Below the pieces are notes generated by a model, which searched no databases, was not told the origin of the DNA, and saw nothing but the letters and a program-made list of their open reading frames with translations. From Derxia lacustris (GTDB lineage: Bacteria > Pseudomonadota > Gammaproteobacteria > Burkholderiales > Burkholderiaceae_E): a stretch of DNA of 64,000 nt. Location: the NCBI RefSeq assembly GCF_002105195.1, contig NZ_MUHU01000007.1, forward strand, positions 62,001-126,000, in the 5' to 3' direction. Shown here one piece after another: positions 18,332 through 27,243 of this stretch (position 1 is its first letter; each line of letters starts with the position of its first letter). A program made the translations under genes and the position numbers.

Positions 18332-19117
18332 TCAGGCGGGCGGTTTGTGGAACAGGCGCGAGGCGCCGCTGGCGACGGCCAGTTCGGCCGCCACCGCGAG
18401 CAGATCGGGCGCGAGCGCGGCCATGCGCTCGGGCGTCATGCGCAGCGCCGGGCCGGCGATGACCACCGCGCCGATGGCCGGCTCGCCGGCAGTGCGGATC
18501 GGCGCGGCGAGCGCGGCCATGCCGGGCGCGGCCGATTCGCTGACGCCGGCCCAGCCGCGTTCGCGCGCCAGCCGCAGCGCCGCGAGCAGCGCGCCGACGG
18601 TGGTGGGCGCGGCCGGGCCGTAGTCCTCGGGCTTGCCGAAGCCCTGGCGCGCAACCGCTTGCAGCGCGGTCTCGTCGTCGAGCGTGAGCAGCCAGGCCTG
18701 GCCGGTGGCGGTGCAGGACAGGCGCGCGTCCATGCCCATGTCGGGGTCGTAGCGCAGGCCCTTGCGGGCGCCCTGGGCGCGCGCCACGAAGGTGAGTCGT
18801 TCGCCGTCGAGCACGGCGAGCCGCACCAGTTCGCCCGACAGCTCGGCGAGCCGGTCGAGCGCCGGCTGGGCGATGTCGACGATGCCCGACGAGTAGAGAA
18901 AGTTGAGCCCCAGCGCCACCAGCCGCGTCGTCAGCGCGTAGTCGCCAAAGTCGCGCAGCTGGCGCACATAGCCGAGCCGCGCGAGGTCGCCCAGCAGCCG
19001 GTGCACGGCGCTGCGCGGGATGTCGAGCCGGTCGGCGAGCGCCGCCAGCGCCAGGCCTTCGGGATGGGCGGCCAGCAGTTCGAGGATGGCGAGGGTGCGT
19101 TCGAGGATTCCGTTCAT
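18332..19117 (-). CDS. IclR-family transcriptional regulator
   Basis: A 261-residue IclR regulator. The N-terminal winged helix-turn-helix (LADRLDIPRSAVHRLLGDLARLGYV, in pieces about residues 22-46) is followed by the ligand-binding effector domain (residues about 85-250). The ATG at 19117 was chosen because it begins the family alignment at MNGILERTLAILELL; upstream codons fall in the intergenic operator. It is divergent from the AroE-like gene and followed by flavoprotein copy 1. It is a close relative of the IclR at 43659-44492, and both have a GGAA/TTCC dyad in front. It probably controls the flanking catabolic genes and itself. The effector is unknown. Confidence 0.88.
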   Translation of the reverse strand: MNGILERTLAILELLAAHPEGLALAALADRLDIPRSAVHRLLGDLARLGYVRQLRDFGDYALTTRLVALGLNFLYSSGIVDIAQPALDRLAELSGELVRLAVLDGERLTFVARAQGARKGLRYDPDMGMDARLSCTATGQAWLLTLDDETALQAVARQGFGKPEDYGPAAPTTVGALLAALRLARERGWAGVSESAAPGMAALAAPIRTAGEPAIGAVVIAGPALRMTPERMAALAPDLLAVAAELAVASGASRLFHKPPA

Positions 19118-19203
19118 GGGGCGACCGGGGAGGGCGGAAAGGGCGCCGATGCTCCCACAGGCCGGGCGAGCAGGTTCGCGTTGAGTTGAATGATAGCCAA
19201 AAG

Positions 19204-19218
19204 TGGAATCAAGTTCCA
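19204..19218. promoter_or_regulatory. Candidate IclR operator
   Basis: TGGAA-TCAAG-TTCCA is a 5-base-arm dyad in the divergent region between the IclR gene and the AroE-like gene. It resembles the AGGAACTCAGTTCCA site in front of the paralogous IclR regulator at 44530-44544. Position and symmetry suggest the regulator binds here to control both directions. Confidence 0.5.
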
Positions 19219-19274
19219 AAAAACGGCTAGCATTCGGCCCATCCCTTTCGCAGCAAGGCCATGAGGAGCCAGCA

Positions 19275-20081
19275 ATGCAGCATCCATTGAGCGGCGCGAC
19301 CCGCCTTCATCTCATCGTCGGCGACCCGATCGCCCAGGTGAAATCGCCGGCCGGCGTCACCGAGGCGCTCCAGCAGCGCGGTCGTGATGCCGTCTGCGTG
19401 CCCTGGCATGTGGCGCCGGCCGATTTCGACGCCTGCCTGCGCGCCACCGCGCTGGCGCGCAATGTCGACGGAATCATCGTGACCGTGCCGCACAAGTTCG
19501 CCGCCAGCGCGCTCTGCGCCACGCTGACCGAGCGCGCGCGCTTTCTGGGCGCGGTCAACACGCTGCGCCGCAATGCGGATGGCAGCTGGCACGGCGACAT
19601 GGTCGACGGCCTGGGCTTTACCCAGGCCATGGCCGACGCCGGCTGCAAGCCCGAAGGCAAGCGCGTGCTGCTGGTCGGCGCCGGCGGCGCCGGCTCGGCG
19701 ATCGCGCATGCCCAGCTGATGGCCGGCGCCGGCACGCTCGCCATCCACGACGAGGACACGTCCCGGTGCGGCGCGCTGATCGCGCGGCTGGCCGGCCTCG
19801 GGCGCGGCGCGGTGGTGGCCGGTTCGCCCGACCCGACCGGCTTCGACATCGTCATCAACGCCACGCCGATGGGCATGCGCGCCGGCGATCCGCTGCCGGT
19901 GCAGGCCGAGCGGTTCACGCCCGAGCAGTTTGTCGGCGACGTGATTACCGTGCCGCTGGTCACGCCGCTGATCGCTGCGGCGCGCGCCCGGGGCTGCCGC
20001 ACCTCGCTCGGCACCGAGATGTTCGGCCGCGTGCGCGAGCTGATGGTCGCCTTCCTGCTCGGCGGCGAGGTGGCGGCATGA
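19275..20081 (+). CDS. AroE-like dehydrogenase with altered carboxylate-binding motif
   Basis: A 268-residue shikimate dehydrogenase homologue. Catalytic K74 (VTVPHKFAA) and D111 (DGLGF) and the nucleotide motif GAGGAGSAIAHA are kept. The usual Ser-x-Ser pair that holds the shikimate carboxylate reads V22-K23-S24, so the first serine is lost. A different ring acid or alcohol is therefore likely. IHDEDTSR after the second strand suggests NAD use. GGAG lies 6-7 bases before the ATG. Its stop overlaps the start of flavoprotein copy 2 by 4 bases (ATGA), so the two proteins are probably made together and act in sequence: alcohol to ketone, then ring desaturation. This order is inference. Confidence 0.82.
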   Translation: MQHPLSGATRLHLIVGDPIAQVKSPAGVTEALQQRGRDAVCVPWHVAPADFDACLRATALARNVDGIIVTVPHKFAASALCATLTERARFLGAVNTLRRNADGSWHGDMVDGLGFTQAMADAGCKPEGKRVLLVGAGGAGSAIAHAQLMAGAGTLAIHDEDTSRCGALIARLAGLGRGAVVAGSPDPTGFDIVINATPMGMRAGDPLPVQAERFTPEQFVGDVITVPLVTPLIAAARARGCRTSLGTEMFGRVRELMVAFLLGGEVAA

Positions 20082-21895
20082 GCGACGCCAAGATCGCCCC
20101 GACCGATGCCGCGCTGCGCCGCATCGACACGCCGGTACGCACTGCGCTGACCGACATTCCGGCCGACGCCAGCTTCGATCTGGTGGTGATCGGCGCGGGC
20201 GGCGCCGGCCTGACCGCCGCGCTCACCGCCGCCATCGAGGGCGCGCGGGTGCTGGTGGTGGAGCGCACCGAATTCCTCGGCGGCACGACGGCGCTGTCGG
20301 CCGCGACCACCTGGGTGCCGCTCAACTCGCATTGCACCGACGTGGGCTTTGCGGACAGCGTCGAGAAGGCCGAGGGCTTTCTCACGCGCGCGGTCGGCGA
20401 GCGCAGCCCGGCGGCGCTGCGCTCGGCCTTTGTGCGCAACGGCGCGGCGGCGGTCGACTACATCGAGCGCAACTCGCAGGTGAAGTACCGCGCGCGGCCC
20501 TTCCATCCCGATTACCTGTCGGAGCTGGAAGGCAGCACGCTGCGCGGCCGCGCCATCGAGCCCAAGCCCTTCGACGGCCGGTTGCTCGGCGACTGGTTCG
20601 GCCTCGTGCGGCCGCCGATTCCCGAGTTCACCGTGCTCGGCGGAATGATGGTCGACCGCGACGACATCGCGAACCTGCTCAAGCTCGGCCGCGACTGGAA
20701 GGCGTTCCGCCATTCGCTCGGCATCGTGGCGCGCCACGGCCGCGACCGGCTGAGCCATGCGCGCGGCACCCGGCTGGTGATGGGCAATGCGCTGATCGCG
20801 CGCCAGCTCTATTCGCTGCTGGAACGCGGCGCGCAATTCGCGCTCGGCACCTCGCTGGAGCGGCTGGTGCGCGACGGCGATGGCGCGGTCACCGGCGTGA
20901 CGCTGACCCAGGGCGGCATGAGCCGCACCCTGCGCGTGACCGGCGGCGTGGTGCTGGCCAGCGGCGGCTTCAACCGCCATCCGCAAAAGCGCGCCGAGCG
21001 CCTGCCCGGCATCGACGCCAGCTGGTGCCCGGGCGCGCCCGGCCATACCGGCGCGGCGCAGGACCTGGCGCTGGCGGCCGGCGCGCGCTACGGCAGCGGC
21101 GGCATGAGCGACTGCTTCTGGGCGCCGGTGTCGCTGCGCAAGCGCGCCGACGGCAGCACCGCCGCCTTCCCGCACTTTCTGCTCGACCGCGGCAAGCCCG
21201 GCTTTGTCACGGTCGATCAGCGCGGCCGGCGCTTCGTCAACGAGAGCACGTCCTACCACCTGTTCGGCCTCGCGATGCAGGCGGCGCATCGGCAGTCGCC
21301 GGCGATCCCGGCCTGGCTCATCACCGATCGCGCCGGGCTCGAGCGCTACGGCATCGGCATGGTCCGGCCCGGCGGCAAGGGGTTGGCGCCGTTTCTGGCC
21401 GACGGCTATCTGATCGAGGCGGCCACGCTGGCCGAGCTGGCGACCAGGCTGGGCGCGGATGCCCCTGTGCTGCAAGCCAGCGTGGCGCAGATCAACGACG
21501 CGGCGGCCAGCGGCGTGGATGCGCAATTCGGTCGCGGCAGCACCGACTACCAGCGCGCCAATGGCGATGCGACGCGTACCGAGCTGGCCAATCCCTGCCT
21601 CGGCGCCCTCGGCCGCGCGCCGTTCTATGCGGTGCGGCTCTATCCGGGCGACATCGGCGCGGCGACCGGCCTGGTCACCGATGCCGCCGCGCGCGTGCTG
21701 GCCGAGGGCGACTGGCCGATCCCCGGGCTGTACGCGGTCGGCAACGACATGCACTCGATCATGGGCGGCGTGTATCCGGCGCCGGGCATCACGCTCGGGC
21801 CGGGGCTGGTGTTCGGCTGGCTCGCGGCGCTGGATGCGCTGGCGCGGCGCGGCCAGGGCGCGGCTGCGCCGGCGCGCTCGGCGGCGCTGGTCTGA
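20078..21895 (+). CDS. KstD-like FAD-dependent dehydrogenase, copy 2
   Basis: A 605-residue flavoprotein of the same superfamily as copy 1, with about 30 extra N-terminal residues before the FAD motif VVIGAGGAGLTAALTAA. GGTTALSAATTWVP and the C-terminal YPAPGITLGPGLVFG loop are present. It is the most divergent of the four copies in this window, for example ALSAATTWVP instead of AWSGGWMWIP. Translation is coupled to the AroE-like gene through an ATGA overlap. It should remove hydrogen across a C-C bond next to a carbonyl in the partner's product. A fumarate-reductase-type role is less likely because no cytochrome or iron-sulfur partner is present. Confidence 0.82.
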   Translation: MSDAKIAPTDAALRRIDTPVRTALTDIPADASFDLVVIGAGGAGLTAALTAAIEGARVLVVERTEFLGGTTALSAATTWVPLNSHCTDVGFADSVEKAEGFLTRAVGERSPAALRSAFVRNGAAAVDYIERNSQVKYRARPFHPDYLSELEGSTLRGRAIEPKPFDGRLLGDWFGLVRPPIPEFTVLGGMMVDRDDIANLLKLGRDWKAFRHSLGIVARHGRDRLSHARGTRLVMGNALIARQLYSLLERGAQFALGTSLERLVRDGDGAVTGVTLTQGGMSRTLRVTGGVVLASGGFNRHPQKRAERLPGIDASWCPGAPGHTGAAQDLALAAGARYGSGGMSDCFWAPVSLRKRADGSTAAFPHFLLDRGKPGFVTVDQRGRRFVNESTSYHLFGLAMQAAHRQSPAIPAWLITDRAGLERYGIGMVRPGGKGLAPFLADGYLIEAATLAELATRLGADAPVLQASVAQINDAAASGVDAQFGRGSTDYQRANGDATRTELANPCLGALGRAPFYAVRLYPGDIGAATGLVTDAAARVLAEGDWPIPGLYAVGNDMHSIMGGVYPAPGITLGPGLVFGWLAALDALARRGQGAAAPARSAALV

Positions 21896-21930
21896 CGCGG
21901 CGGCTTGGCGCGGCTTGGCGGTGGGCCGGC

Positions 21931-21958
21931 AAAAGGCGGCCGCCCGGCCCGGGCCGCC
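21931..21958 (-). terminator. Terminator of the chemosensory operon
   Basis: On the minus strand GGCGGCC pairs with GGCCGCC (7 base pairs, 10-base loop) and is followed by four T residues (plus-strand AAAA at 21931-21934). It lies just after the cheB stop. Confidence 0.6.
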
Positions 21959-21986
21959 GCCTCAACCGCCCGGCCGTCCGGCCGCC

Positions 21987-23066
21987 TCAGCCGCGCGCGT
22001 CGAAGCGCTGGATCGCGCCAGCGACCTGGGCGATGTCGATCACCTCGTCGGCGGCGCCGAGCTTGATCGCTTCCTTGGGCATGCCGAACACCACGCAGCT
22101 CGCCTCGTCCTGGGCCACGGTGTGGGCGCCGGCGTCGTGCAGCTGCTTCATGCCGCGCGCGCCGTCGTCGCCCATGCCGGTCAGGAGGATGGCCAGCGCA
22201 TTGGCGCCGGCGCATTCGGCGGCCGAGCGGAACAGCACATCCACCGACGGCTTGTGCCGGTTCACCTGCGGCCCGTCGGCCACTTCCACGAAGTAGCTGC
22301 CGCCGCTGTGGCGCAGCTGCATGTGCCGGCCGCCGGGCGCGATCAGCACCACGCCGCGCTCCAGCCGGTCGCCGTCCTCGGCTTCGCGCACGTTCATCGC
22401 GCAGATGTCGTTGAGCCGCCTGGCATACATGGCGGTGAACTTCTCGGGCATGTGCTGGACGATGGCGATGCCCGGGCAGTCGGCCGGCAGCGCCAGCAGC
22501 ACCTGCTCGATGGCCTGGGTGCCGCCGGTGGAACTGCCGAGCACCACCGGCTTGTTGACCGACAGGCTGCGCGCCGGCCGTGCGGCGCCGCGCGGCGGCG
22601 GCGCGGTGGCGGTGGGCGCAAATGAGGAACCCGCGCGCGCCGGCGCGCCGGCGCCACCGGCAAGCGGCCGGGCCCGGGCGGCGGCCCTGAGCGTCTGCAC
22701 CAGCTCGCGGCGCGACTCCTCCAGAAACTGCTTGAGCCCGATGCGCGGCTTGGCCACCACCGCCACCGCGCCGGCGGCCAGCGCCTCCAGCGCCATCTGG
22801 CTGCCGCTGGCGGTGAGGGTCGAGCAGATCACCGTCGGCAGCGGGCAGTCGGCCATCAGCTTGCGCAGAAAGGTCAGGCCGTCCATGCCGGGCATCTCGA
22901 TGTCGAGCAGCAGCACGTCGGGCGGCGTGCGGCGCAGCACCGGCTCGGCCAGGATGGGATTGGGCGCGCTGCCGATCAGCTCGATCTCGGGCTCGTCCTG
23001 CAACAGGTATTTGAGTGCCTGGCGCACCACGGCCGAATCGTCGACCACGAAGACCTTGACCGTCAT
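21987..23066 (-). CDS. cheB: CheB protein-glutamate methylesterase
   Basis: A 359-residue CheB that demethylates receptors and resets signalling. The receiver domain has phosphoacceptor D55 (LLLDIEMPGMDG). After an Ala/Pro-rich linker (about 135-170) comes the esterase domain with the catalytic serine in GSSTGGT (S179), a histidine in QHMPEKFT (H205) and an aspartate in LTGMGDDGARG. It is the last gene of the che operon, 9 bases after cheD. Length and residues are typical, so it should be active. Confidence 0.96.
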   Translation of the reverse strand: MTVKVFVVDDSAVVRQALKYLLQDEPEIELIGSAPNPILAEPVLRRTPPDVLLLDIEMPGMDGLTFLRKLMADCPLPTVICSTLTASGSQMALEALAAGAVAVVAKPRIGLKQFLEESRRELVQTLRAAARARPLAGGAGAPARAGSSFAPTATAPPPRGAARPARSLSVNKPVVLGSSTGGTQAIEQVLLALPADCPGIAIVQHMPEKFTAMYARRLNDICAMNVREAEDGDRLERGVVLIAPGGRHMQLRHSGGSYFVEVADGPQVNRHKPSVDVLFRSAAECAGANALAILLTGMGDDGARGMKQLHDAGAHTVAQDEASCVVFGMPKEAIKLGAADEVIDIAQVAGAIQRFDARG

Positions 23067-23075
23067 GACCTCACC

Positions 23076-23567
23076 TCAGACCTCGCAGGCGACGACTTGC
23101 GGCGCGTCGGGGCCGACGGTCCAGCCGAGCCGCCGGTAGACCGTGCCGCCGACATCGTGGCCGGCCAGCGCGATGCCGTCCTGGGCCAGCGCGGCAAACG
23201 CCCAGTCGATGTTGGCGGTGCCCACATGACGGTCGCGGCACATGGTCGGGAACATGTTGCCGCCGCCGTACACATAGGCCTCGCACAGCGCCGGCACGAT
23301 GCCGCGCGCGCTCAGCAGCCGGTACATCGTGCCGAGCGCCACGTCGCCGTAGACGCTTTGCCGCGCGGTCGCGCCGGCCGGCGGCGCGCCGGCATGGATG
23401 ACATGGCACATCGCGCCGAGGCTGCGGCGCGGATCGGTGAGCACGATGGCCACGCAGGAGCCGAGCAGGGTTTCGAGCCGCACGCCGCGCTCGGCGCAAT
23501 GCACGTCGCCCGGATGCAGCGTGACGACCGGGCCGACCTCGGCCGGCGCGCGCGGCGTGGCGATCAT
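23076..23567 (-). CDS. cheD: CheD receptor glutamine deamidase
   Basis: A 163-residue CheD, which deamidates receptor glutamines and can bind CheC-type phosphatases. The catalytic cysteine lies in LLGSCVAIVL (C38) and the histidine in CHVIHAG (H58); the GGGNMFP motif near 101-107 is typical. It overlaps cheR by 4 bases (ATGA), and cheB follows. No cheC is seen in the window, so its partner would be the receptors in this operon. Confidence 0.93.
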   Translation of the reverse strand: MIATPRAPAEVGPVVTLHPGDVHCAERGVRLETLLGSCVAIVLTDPRRSLGAMCHVIHAGAPPAGATARQSVYGDVALGTMYRLLSARGIVPALCEAYVYGGGNMFPTMCRDRHVGTANIDWAFAALAQDGIALAGHDVGGTVYRRLGWTVGPDAPQVVACEV

Positions 23568-24376
23568 GCGGCCGCCTTGCGGAAGGCGCCCGGCGCCAGC
23601 GCCTGCAGCGGCACGGTCGAGGCGACCCGGCCCTCGGCGGTGCCGACGAAGAACAGCCCGCCCGGGCGCAGCTGGCCGAGCACCCGGTCGACCACCGCCA
23701 GCTTGGTCGGCGCATCGAAATAGATCAGCACGTTGCGCAGGAACACCACGTCGAACGGCCCGAGCGCCTCGATCGGCCGGCACAGGTTGAGCTGGCCGAA
23801 GCGCACCCGCGCGCGCAGCGCCGGCTGCATCTGCACCAGCCCGTCGGCCTCGCCCGCGCCGCGCAGGCAGTGGCGCTTGAGCCGCTGCGGCGACACCTCG
23901 CGCAGCCGCTCGGCCGGATAGACCGCCTGGGCCGCGCTGCGCAGCACCCGGTCGCTGATGTCGGTGCCGAGGATCGACCAGTCGGCGCCGATGCGACCCT
24001 GCTGCTGCATGTCGGCCAGCAGCATCGCGATGCTGAAGGCCTCGTCGCCGAAGGACGAGGCGGCGCTCCAGAGCGCCAGCGGCTCGTGGCGGCGGCCGCT
24101 CAGCTCGCGCTCCAGCAGCTCGAAATGCGCCGGCTCGCGGAAGAAATAGGTCTCGTTGGTGGTCAGCAGATCGACCGCCATCTGGAACTCGCCGCCGTCG
24201 TCATGGCTGGCGATCAGCGCCAGATAGTCGTCGAAGCCGGCGAGCCCGAGCCGCTGCACGCGCGGCGCGAGGCGTGCCGCGATCAGCGGCTTCTTGCTGG
24301 CGCCGAAGGACAGGCCGATGGCCGAATGCATCAGCGCGCTGATGTCGCGGAAGGTGCTGTCACGCAGCGGCTGCAT
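23564..24376 (-). CDS. cheR: CheR receptor methyltransferase
   Basis: A 270-residue SAM-dependent methyltransferase that methylates receptor glutamates. An N-terminal helical domain is followed by LLTTNETYFFREPAHF and the SAM fold. The usual ACSTGEEPYS loop reads SAASSFGDEAFS, a noticeable variation; GTDISDRVL and FDVVFLRNVLIYF are conserved. The ATG at 24376 gives the family length and overlaps cheW by 17 bases. No TPR extension is present. Confidence 0.93.
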   Translation of the reverse strand: MQPLRDSTFRDISALMHSAIGLSFGASKKPLIAARLAPRVQRLGLAGFDDYLALIASHDDGGEFQMAVDLLTTNETYFFREPAHFELLERELSGRRHEPLALWSAASSFGDEAFSIAMLLADMQQQGRIGADWSILGTDISDRVLRSAAQAVYPAERLREVSPQRLKRHCLRGAGEADGLVQMQPALRARVRFGQLNLCRPIEALGPFDVVFLRNVLIYFDAPTKLAVVDRVLGQLRPGGLFFVGTAEGRVASTVPLQALAPGAFRKAAA

Positions 24377-24896
24377 CCAGATCCCCGGGCGCCGTGCATT
24401 GGGCCGCTTCGCAAAGCTCGGCCATCTCGTCCATGTCCATCGCCTTGTCGGGGTCGAGCAGCACGACGAACTCGCTGCCGACCTTGCCCATGCCGGCGAT
24501 GAAGCGGCGCTTGACCGCCGCGCCGAAGGCCGGCGGCGGCTCGATGCGGTCGGCCGGGATCGCGATGACCTCGCGCACCGCGTCGACCAGCAGGCCCAGC
24601 TCGACCCGCTCGTCGGCATTCACCGAATCGAAGATCACGAAGCAGGTCTTGGCGCCGACCTCGGTGGCCGGCCGGCCGAAGCGCGCCTGCAGATCGATGA
24701 CCGGCAGCACCGCGCCGCGCAGGTTGATGACGCCGCGCACGAAGCGCGGCATCAGCGGCAGCGTGGTCAGCGGGCGGTACTGGATGATTTCGCGCACGGT
24801 GCGGATGTCGAGCGCGAACACCTCGGCGCCGAGCCAGAAGGTGAGGTACTTGGTCGGCGCCGCGCTGGCGCCGGCGTCGGTGGCGGGCTGGTTCAT
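24360..24896 (-). CDS. cheW: CheW coupling protein
   Basis: A 178-residue CheW that links receptors to CheA. It has the SH3-like double barrel with LTFWLGAEVFALDIRTVREI, the conserved RGVINLRGAVLPVIDL and LGLLVDAVREV. It sits between the receptor gene and cheR, 10 bases after the receptor stop. It is the only single-domain CheW in the operon. Confidence 0.95.
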   Translation of the reverse strand: MNQPATDAGASAAPTKYLTFWLGAEVFALDIRTVREIIQYRPLTTLPLMPRFVRGVINLRGAVLPVIDLQARFGRPATEVGAKTCFVIFDSVNADERVELGLLVDAVREVIAIPADRIEPPPAFGAAVKRRFIAGMGKVGSEFVVLLDPDKAMDMDEMAELCEAAQCTAPGDLDAAAA

Positions 24897-24906
24897 CGCG
24901 GCGGGC

Positions 24907-27243
24907 TCAATAGGGGCGGAAGTTGCTGGCGGCGCTGTAGGCCACCTGCTGCGGCTTGGCGGCGCGGGCCGGCGCGGCGGCCGGGCGGATCGCGCCGCGC
25001 CCGCCCGGCTGGGCCGCCGGGCCGCGGCCGCGCGCGCCGCCGTCCTGGCGCATCGGCGCGGCGCCGTCGCCGAGGTTGAAGAAGGCCACCGACTGCTGCA
25101 GCTGCTCGGCCTGGCCCGACAACTCCTCCGACGTGGCGGCCAGCTGCTCCGACGCCGAGGCGTTCTGCTGCGTGGCCTTGCTCAGCTGGCCCATCGCGCC
25201 GCCGATCTGGGTGACCGATTCGCTCTGCTCCTGCGACGCCGCCGCGATCTCCTGCACCAGATCGGAAGTCTTCTGGATCGACGGCACGATCTCGTCGAGC
25301 AGCCGGCCGGCGCGCTCGGCGGTCGACACGCTGTTGCCGGCCAGATCGCCGATCTCCTTGGCCGCTTCCTGGCTGCGTTCGGCCAGCTTGCGCACTTCGT
25401 CGGCCACCACCGCAAAGCCCTTGCCGTGCTCGCCGGCGCGCGCCGCCTCGATGGCCGCGTTGAGCGCCAGCAGGTTCGTCTGGTAGGCGATGTCGTTGAT
25501 GATGCTGATCTTCTGCGCGATCTGCTTCATGGCGCCGACGGTCTGCGTGACCGCCTGACCGCCTTCGCCGGCTTCGCGGCTGGCCTTGTTGGCCATGCCG
25601 TTGGTCACCTTGGCGTTGTCGCTGTTCTGCGTGATCGAGGCCGACATCATGTCGATCGAGGCTGTCGTCTGTTCCACCGACGAGGCCTGCTCGCTGGCCG
25701 ATTGCGACAGGCTCTGCGCCGTCGCGCTCACCTGGTTGGCCGCGCCGGTCAGCGCATCGGCCGCCGCGCGCACCTCGCCCAGCACCTGCGTGAGCTGCTC
25801 GGCGGTCTGGTTGCCGCTGTCCTTCACCTTGCCGAACAGGCCCTGGTAATCGCGCTCGATGCGGTAGGCCAGATTGCCGAGCGAGAAGGCTTCGAGCAGC
25901 GCCGCCACATCGCCGAGGCCCTGCTCGCTGGTATCGAGCAGCTGGTTCACGCCGCTGCTCAGCGTCTTGAAGAAGCCCTGCTTGCCTTCGGCCTCCAGCC
26001 GCCCGCTGAAGTCGCCGGCCGCCGCCGCCTGCACGATGGTGTCGATCTCCTTTTCCACCGCCACTTCGGCGGTGCGATCCGACCATTCGACCACCGTGCC
26101 CATGCGCTCGCCGTCGGCGCTGAACACGGGGCTGGCGATCAGGCCGAAGGTCAGGCTGCCGACCTTGATCTGAGTGCGATGGGTGGTTTGCAGCGCGCCC
26201 AGCATGCTGCGCTGATGCATCGGATTCTTGTGGAACACGTCGATGCTCTGGCCGATGAGCTGGCGCGCGTTGAACTGCGGCAGCACCTTCCTCAGCTCGG
26301 CCTCGTTGGCGACCATCATCTGGGCCACGGTCTCGTTCATGTAGACGATCTCGTTGGCCGCGTTGGCGATCATCACATTGGTCGAGCACTTGTCGAGCGC
26401 ATTGCGGATGCGCAGGTTCTCGATCTGGTTGGTCTCGCGCGCGATGCGCTCGCGCAGCTCGGTCTGCATCGCGGCCAGCGCCGTCATCAGCTCGCCGGTC
26501 TCGTCGCGGCCGCCGGTCTGGATGTGGTTGTCGAGCTTGCCGGCACCGATGGCGCGCGCCACGTCGAGCGCCGCGCCCAGCTGGCGCTTGAGCCCGCGCG
26601 TGATCGCAAAGGCCAGCGCGGCACCTGCCGCCAGCGCCAGCGCCAGCAGCGCGATGACCAGGTTGCGCGCGTCGGCGAGCGTGACATCGGCATCGGCATT
26701 GGCCGCCTCGACCCGCTCGCGCTCATACGCGGCCAGCTTGCCGATGGCCTCGATGTACTTGATCTGCATCGGTCGGGCGCGCTCGATCAGCACCTTTCGG
26801 GCGCCGGCCAGGTCGCCGGTCCGGGCCAGCGCGATGAACTCCTGCTCGGGCCCGGCATAGGCGCCCAGTCCGTCGACCGCGGCCTTGAGCGCCGCCTTGC
26901 CGGTGTCGGACCGGATGGTCAGCATCAGCGCGTCGCGCTGCTGGGCGGCCTGCGCATCGGCTTCGGCCATGCGCGCGAGTTCGGTCTCGATCGCCTCGCG
27001 GCCGTCGAGGATGAGCGCATTGCGCATGTGGCGGCCGTTGTCGAGCACCGCGATCTGCCAGTCGCTCGCATGCAGCAGCTTGGGCACGCGGTCCTGGGTC
27101 ACGGTGGCCACCGAGCGGTTGAGTTCGGCCAGGCTGCGCAGGCTGCTGGCGGCGATGCCGAGCATGAGCGCCAGCACGATGCCGAAGCCGAGCGCGAGGC
27201 GGGTGGAAATCTTGAGGTCGTTGAGTTTCACGGGCGTTCTCAT
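24907..27243 (-). CDS. Methyl-accepting chemotaxis protein with periplasmic four-helix sensor and PAS domain
   Basis: A 778-residue transmembrane receptor. TM1 is at about 13-32 and TM2 at about 190-212. The segment between looks like a four-helix-bundle (4HB_MCP) sensor. HAMP follows, then a cytoplasmic PAS-like region ([27 protein letters not shown]) and a methyl-accepting domain with the hairpin signature [20 protein letters not shown] and [17 protein letters not shown]. The tail is Gly/Ala/Pro-rich and lacks an NWETF-type tether for CheR/CheB. It overlaps cheA by 4 bases (ATGA), so receptor and kinase are made together. The ligand is unknown. Confidence 0.93.
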   Translation of the reverse strand: MRTPVKLNDLKISTRLALGFGIVLALMLGIAASSLRSLAELNRSVATVTQDRVPKLLHASDWQIAVLDNGRHMRNALILDGREAIETELARMAEADAQAAQQRDALMLTIRSDTGKAALKAAVDGLGAYAGPEQEFIALARTGDLAGARKVLIERARPMQIKYIEAIGKLAAYERERVEAANADADVTLADARNLVIALLALALAAGAALAFAITRGLKRQLGAALDVARAIGAGKLDNHIQTGGRDETGELMTALAAMQTELRERIARETNQIENLRIRNALDKCSTNVMIANAANEIVYMNETVAQMMVANEAELRKVLPQFNARQLIGQSIDVFHKNPMHQRSMLGALQTTHRTQIKVGSLTFGLIASPVFSADGERMGTVVEWSDRTAEVAVEKEIDTIVQAAAAGDFSGRLEAEGKQGFFKTLSSGVNQLLDTSEQGLGDVAALLEAFSLGNLAYRIERDYQGLFGKVKDSGNQTAEQLTQVLGEVRAAADALTGAANQVSATAQSLSQSASEQASSVEQTTASIDMMSASITQNSDNAKVTNGMANKASREAGEGGQAVTQTVGAMKQIAQKISIINDIAYQTNLLALNAAIEAARAGEHGKGFAVVADEVRKLAERSQEAAKEIGDLAGNSVSTAERAGRLLDEIVPSIQKTSDLVQEIAAASQEQSESVTQIGGAMGQLSKATQQNASASEQLAATSEELSGQAEQLQQSVAFFNLGDGAAPMRQDGGARGRGPAAQPGGRGAIRPAAAPARAAKPQQVAYSAASNFRPY

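Noticed and set aside
21901..21920. Tandem CGGCTTGGCG duplication
   Set aside because: Only two 10-base units in GC-rich intergenic DNA; no sign of a larger repeat family.
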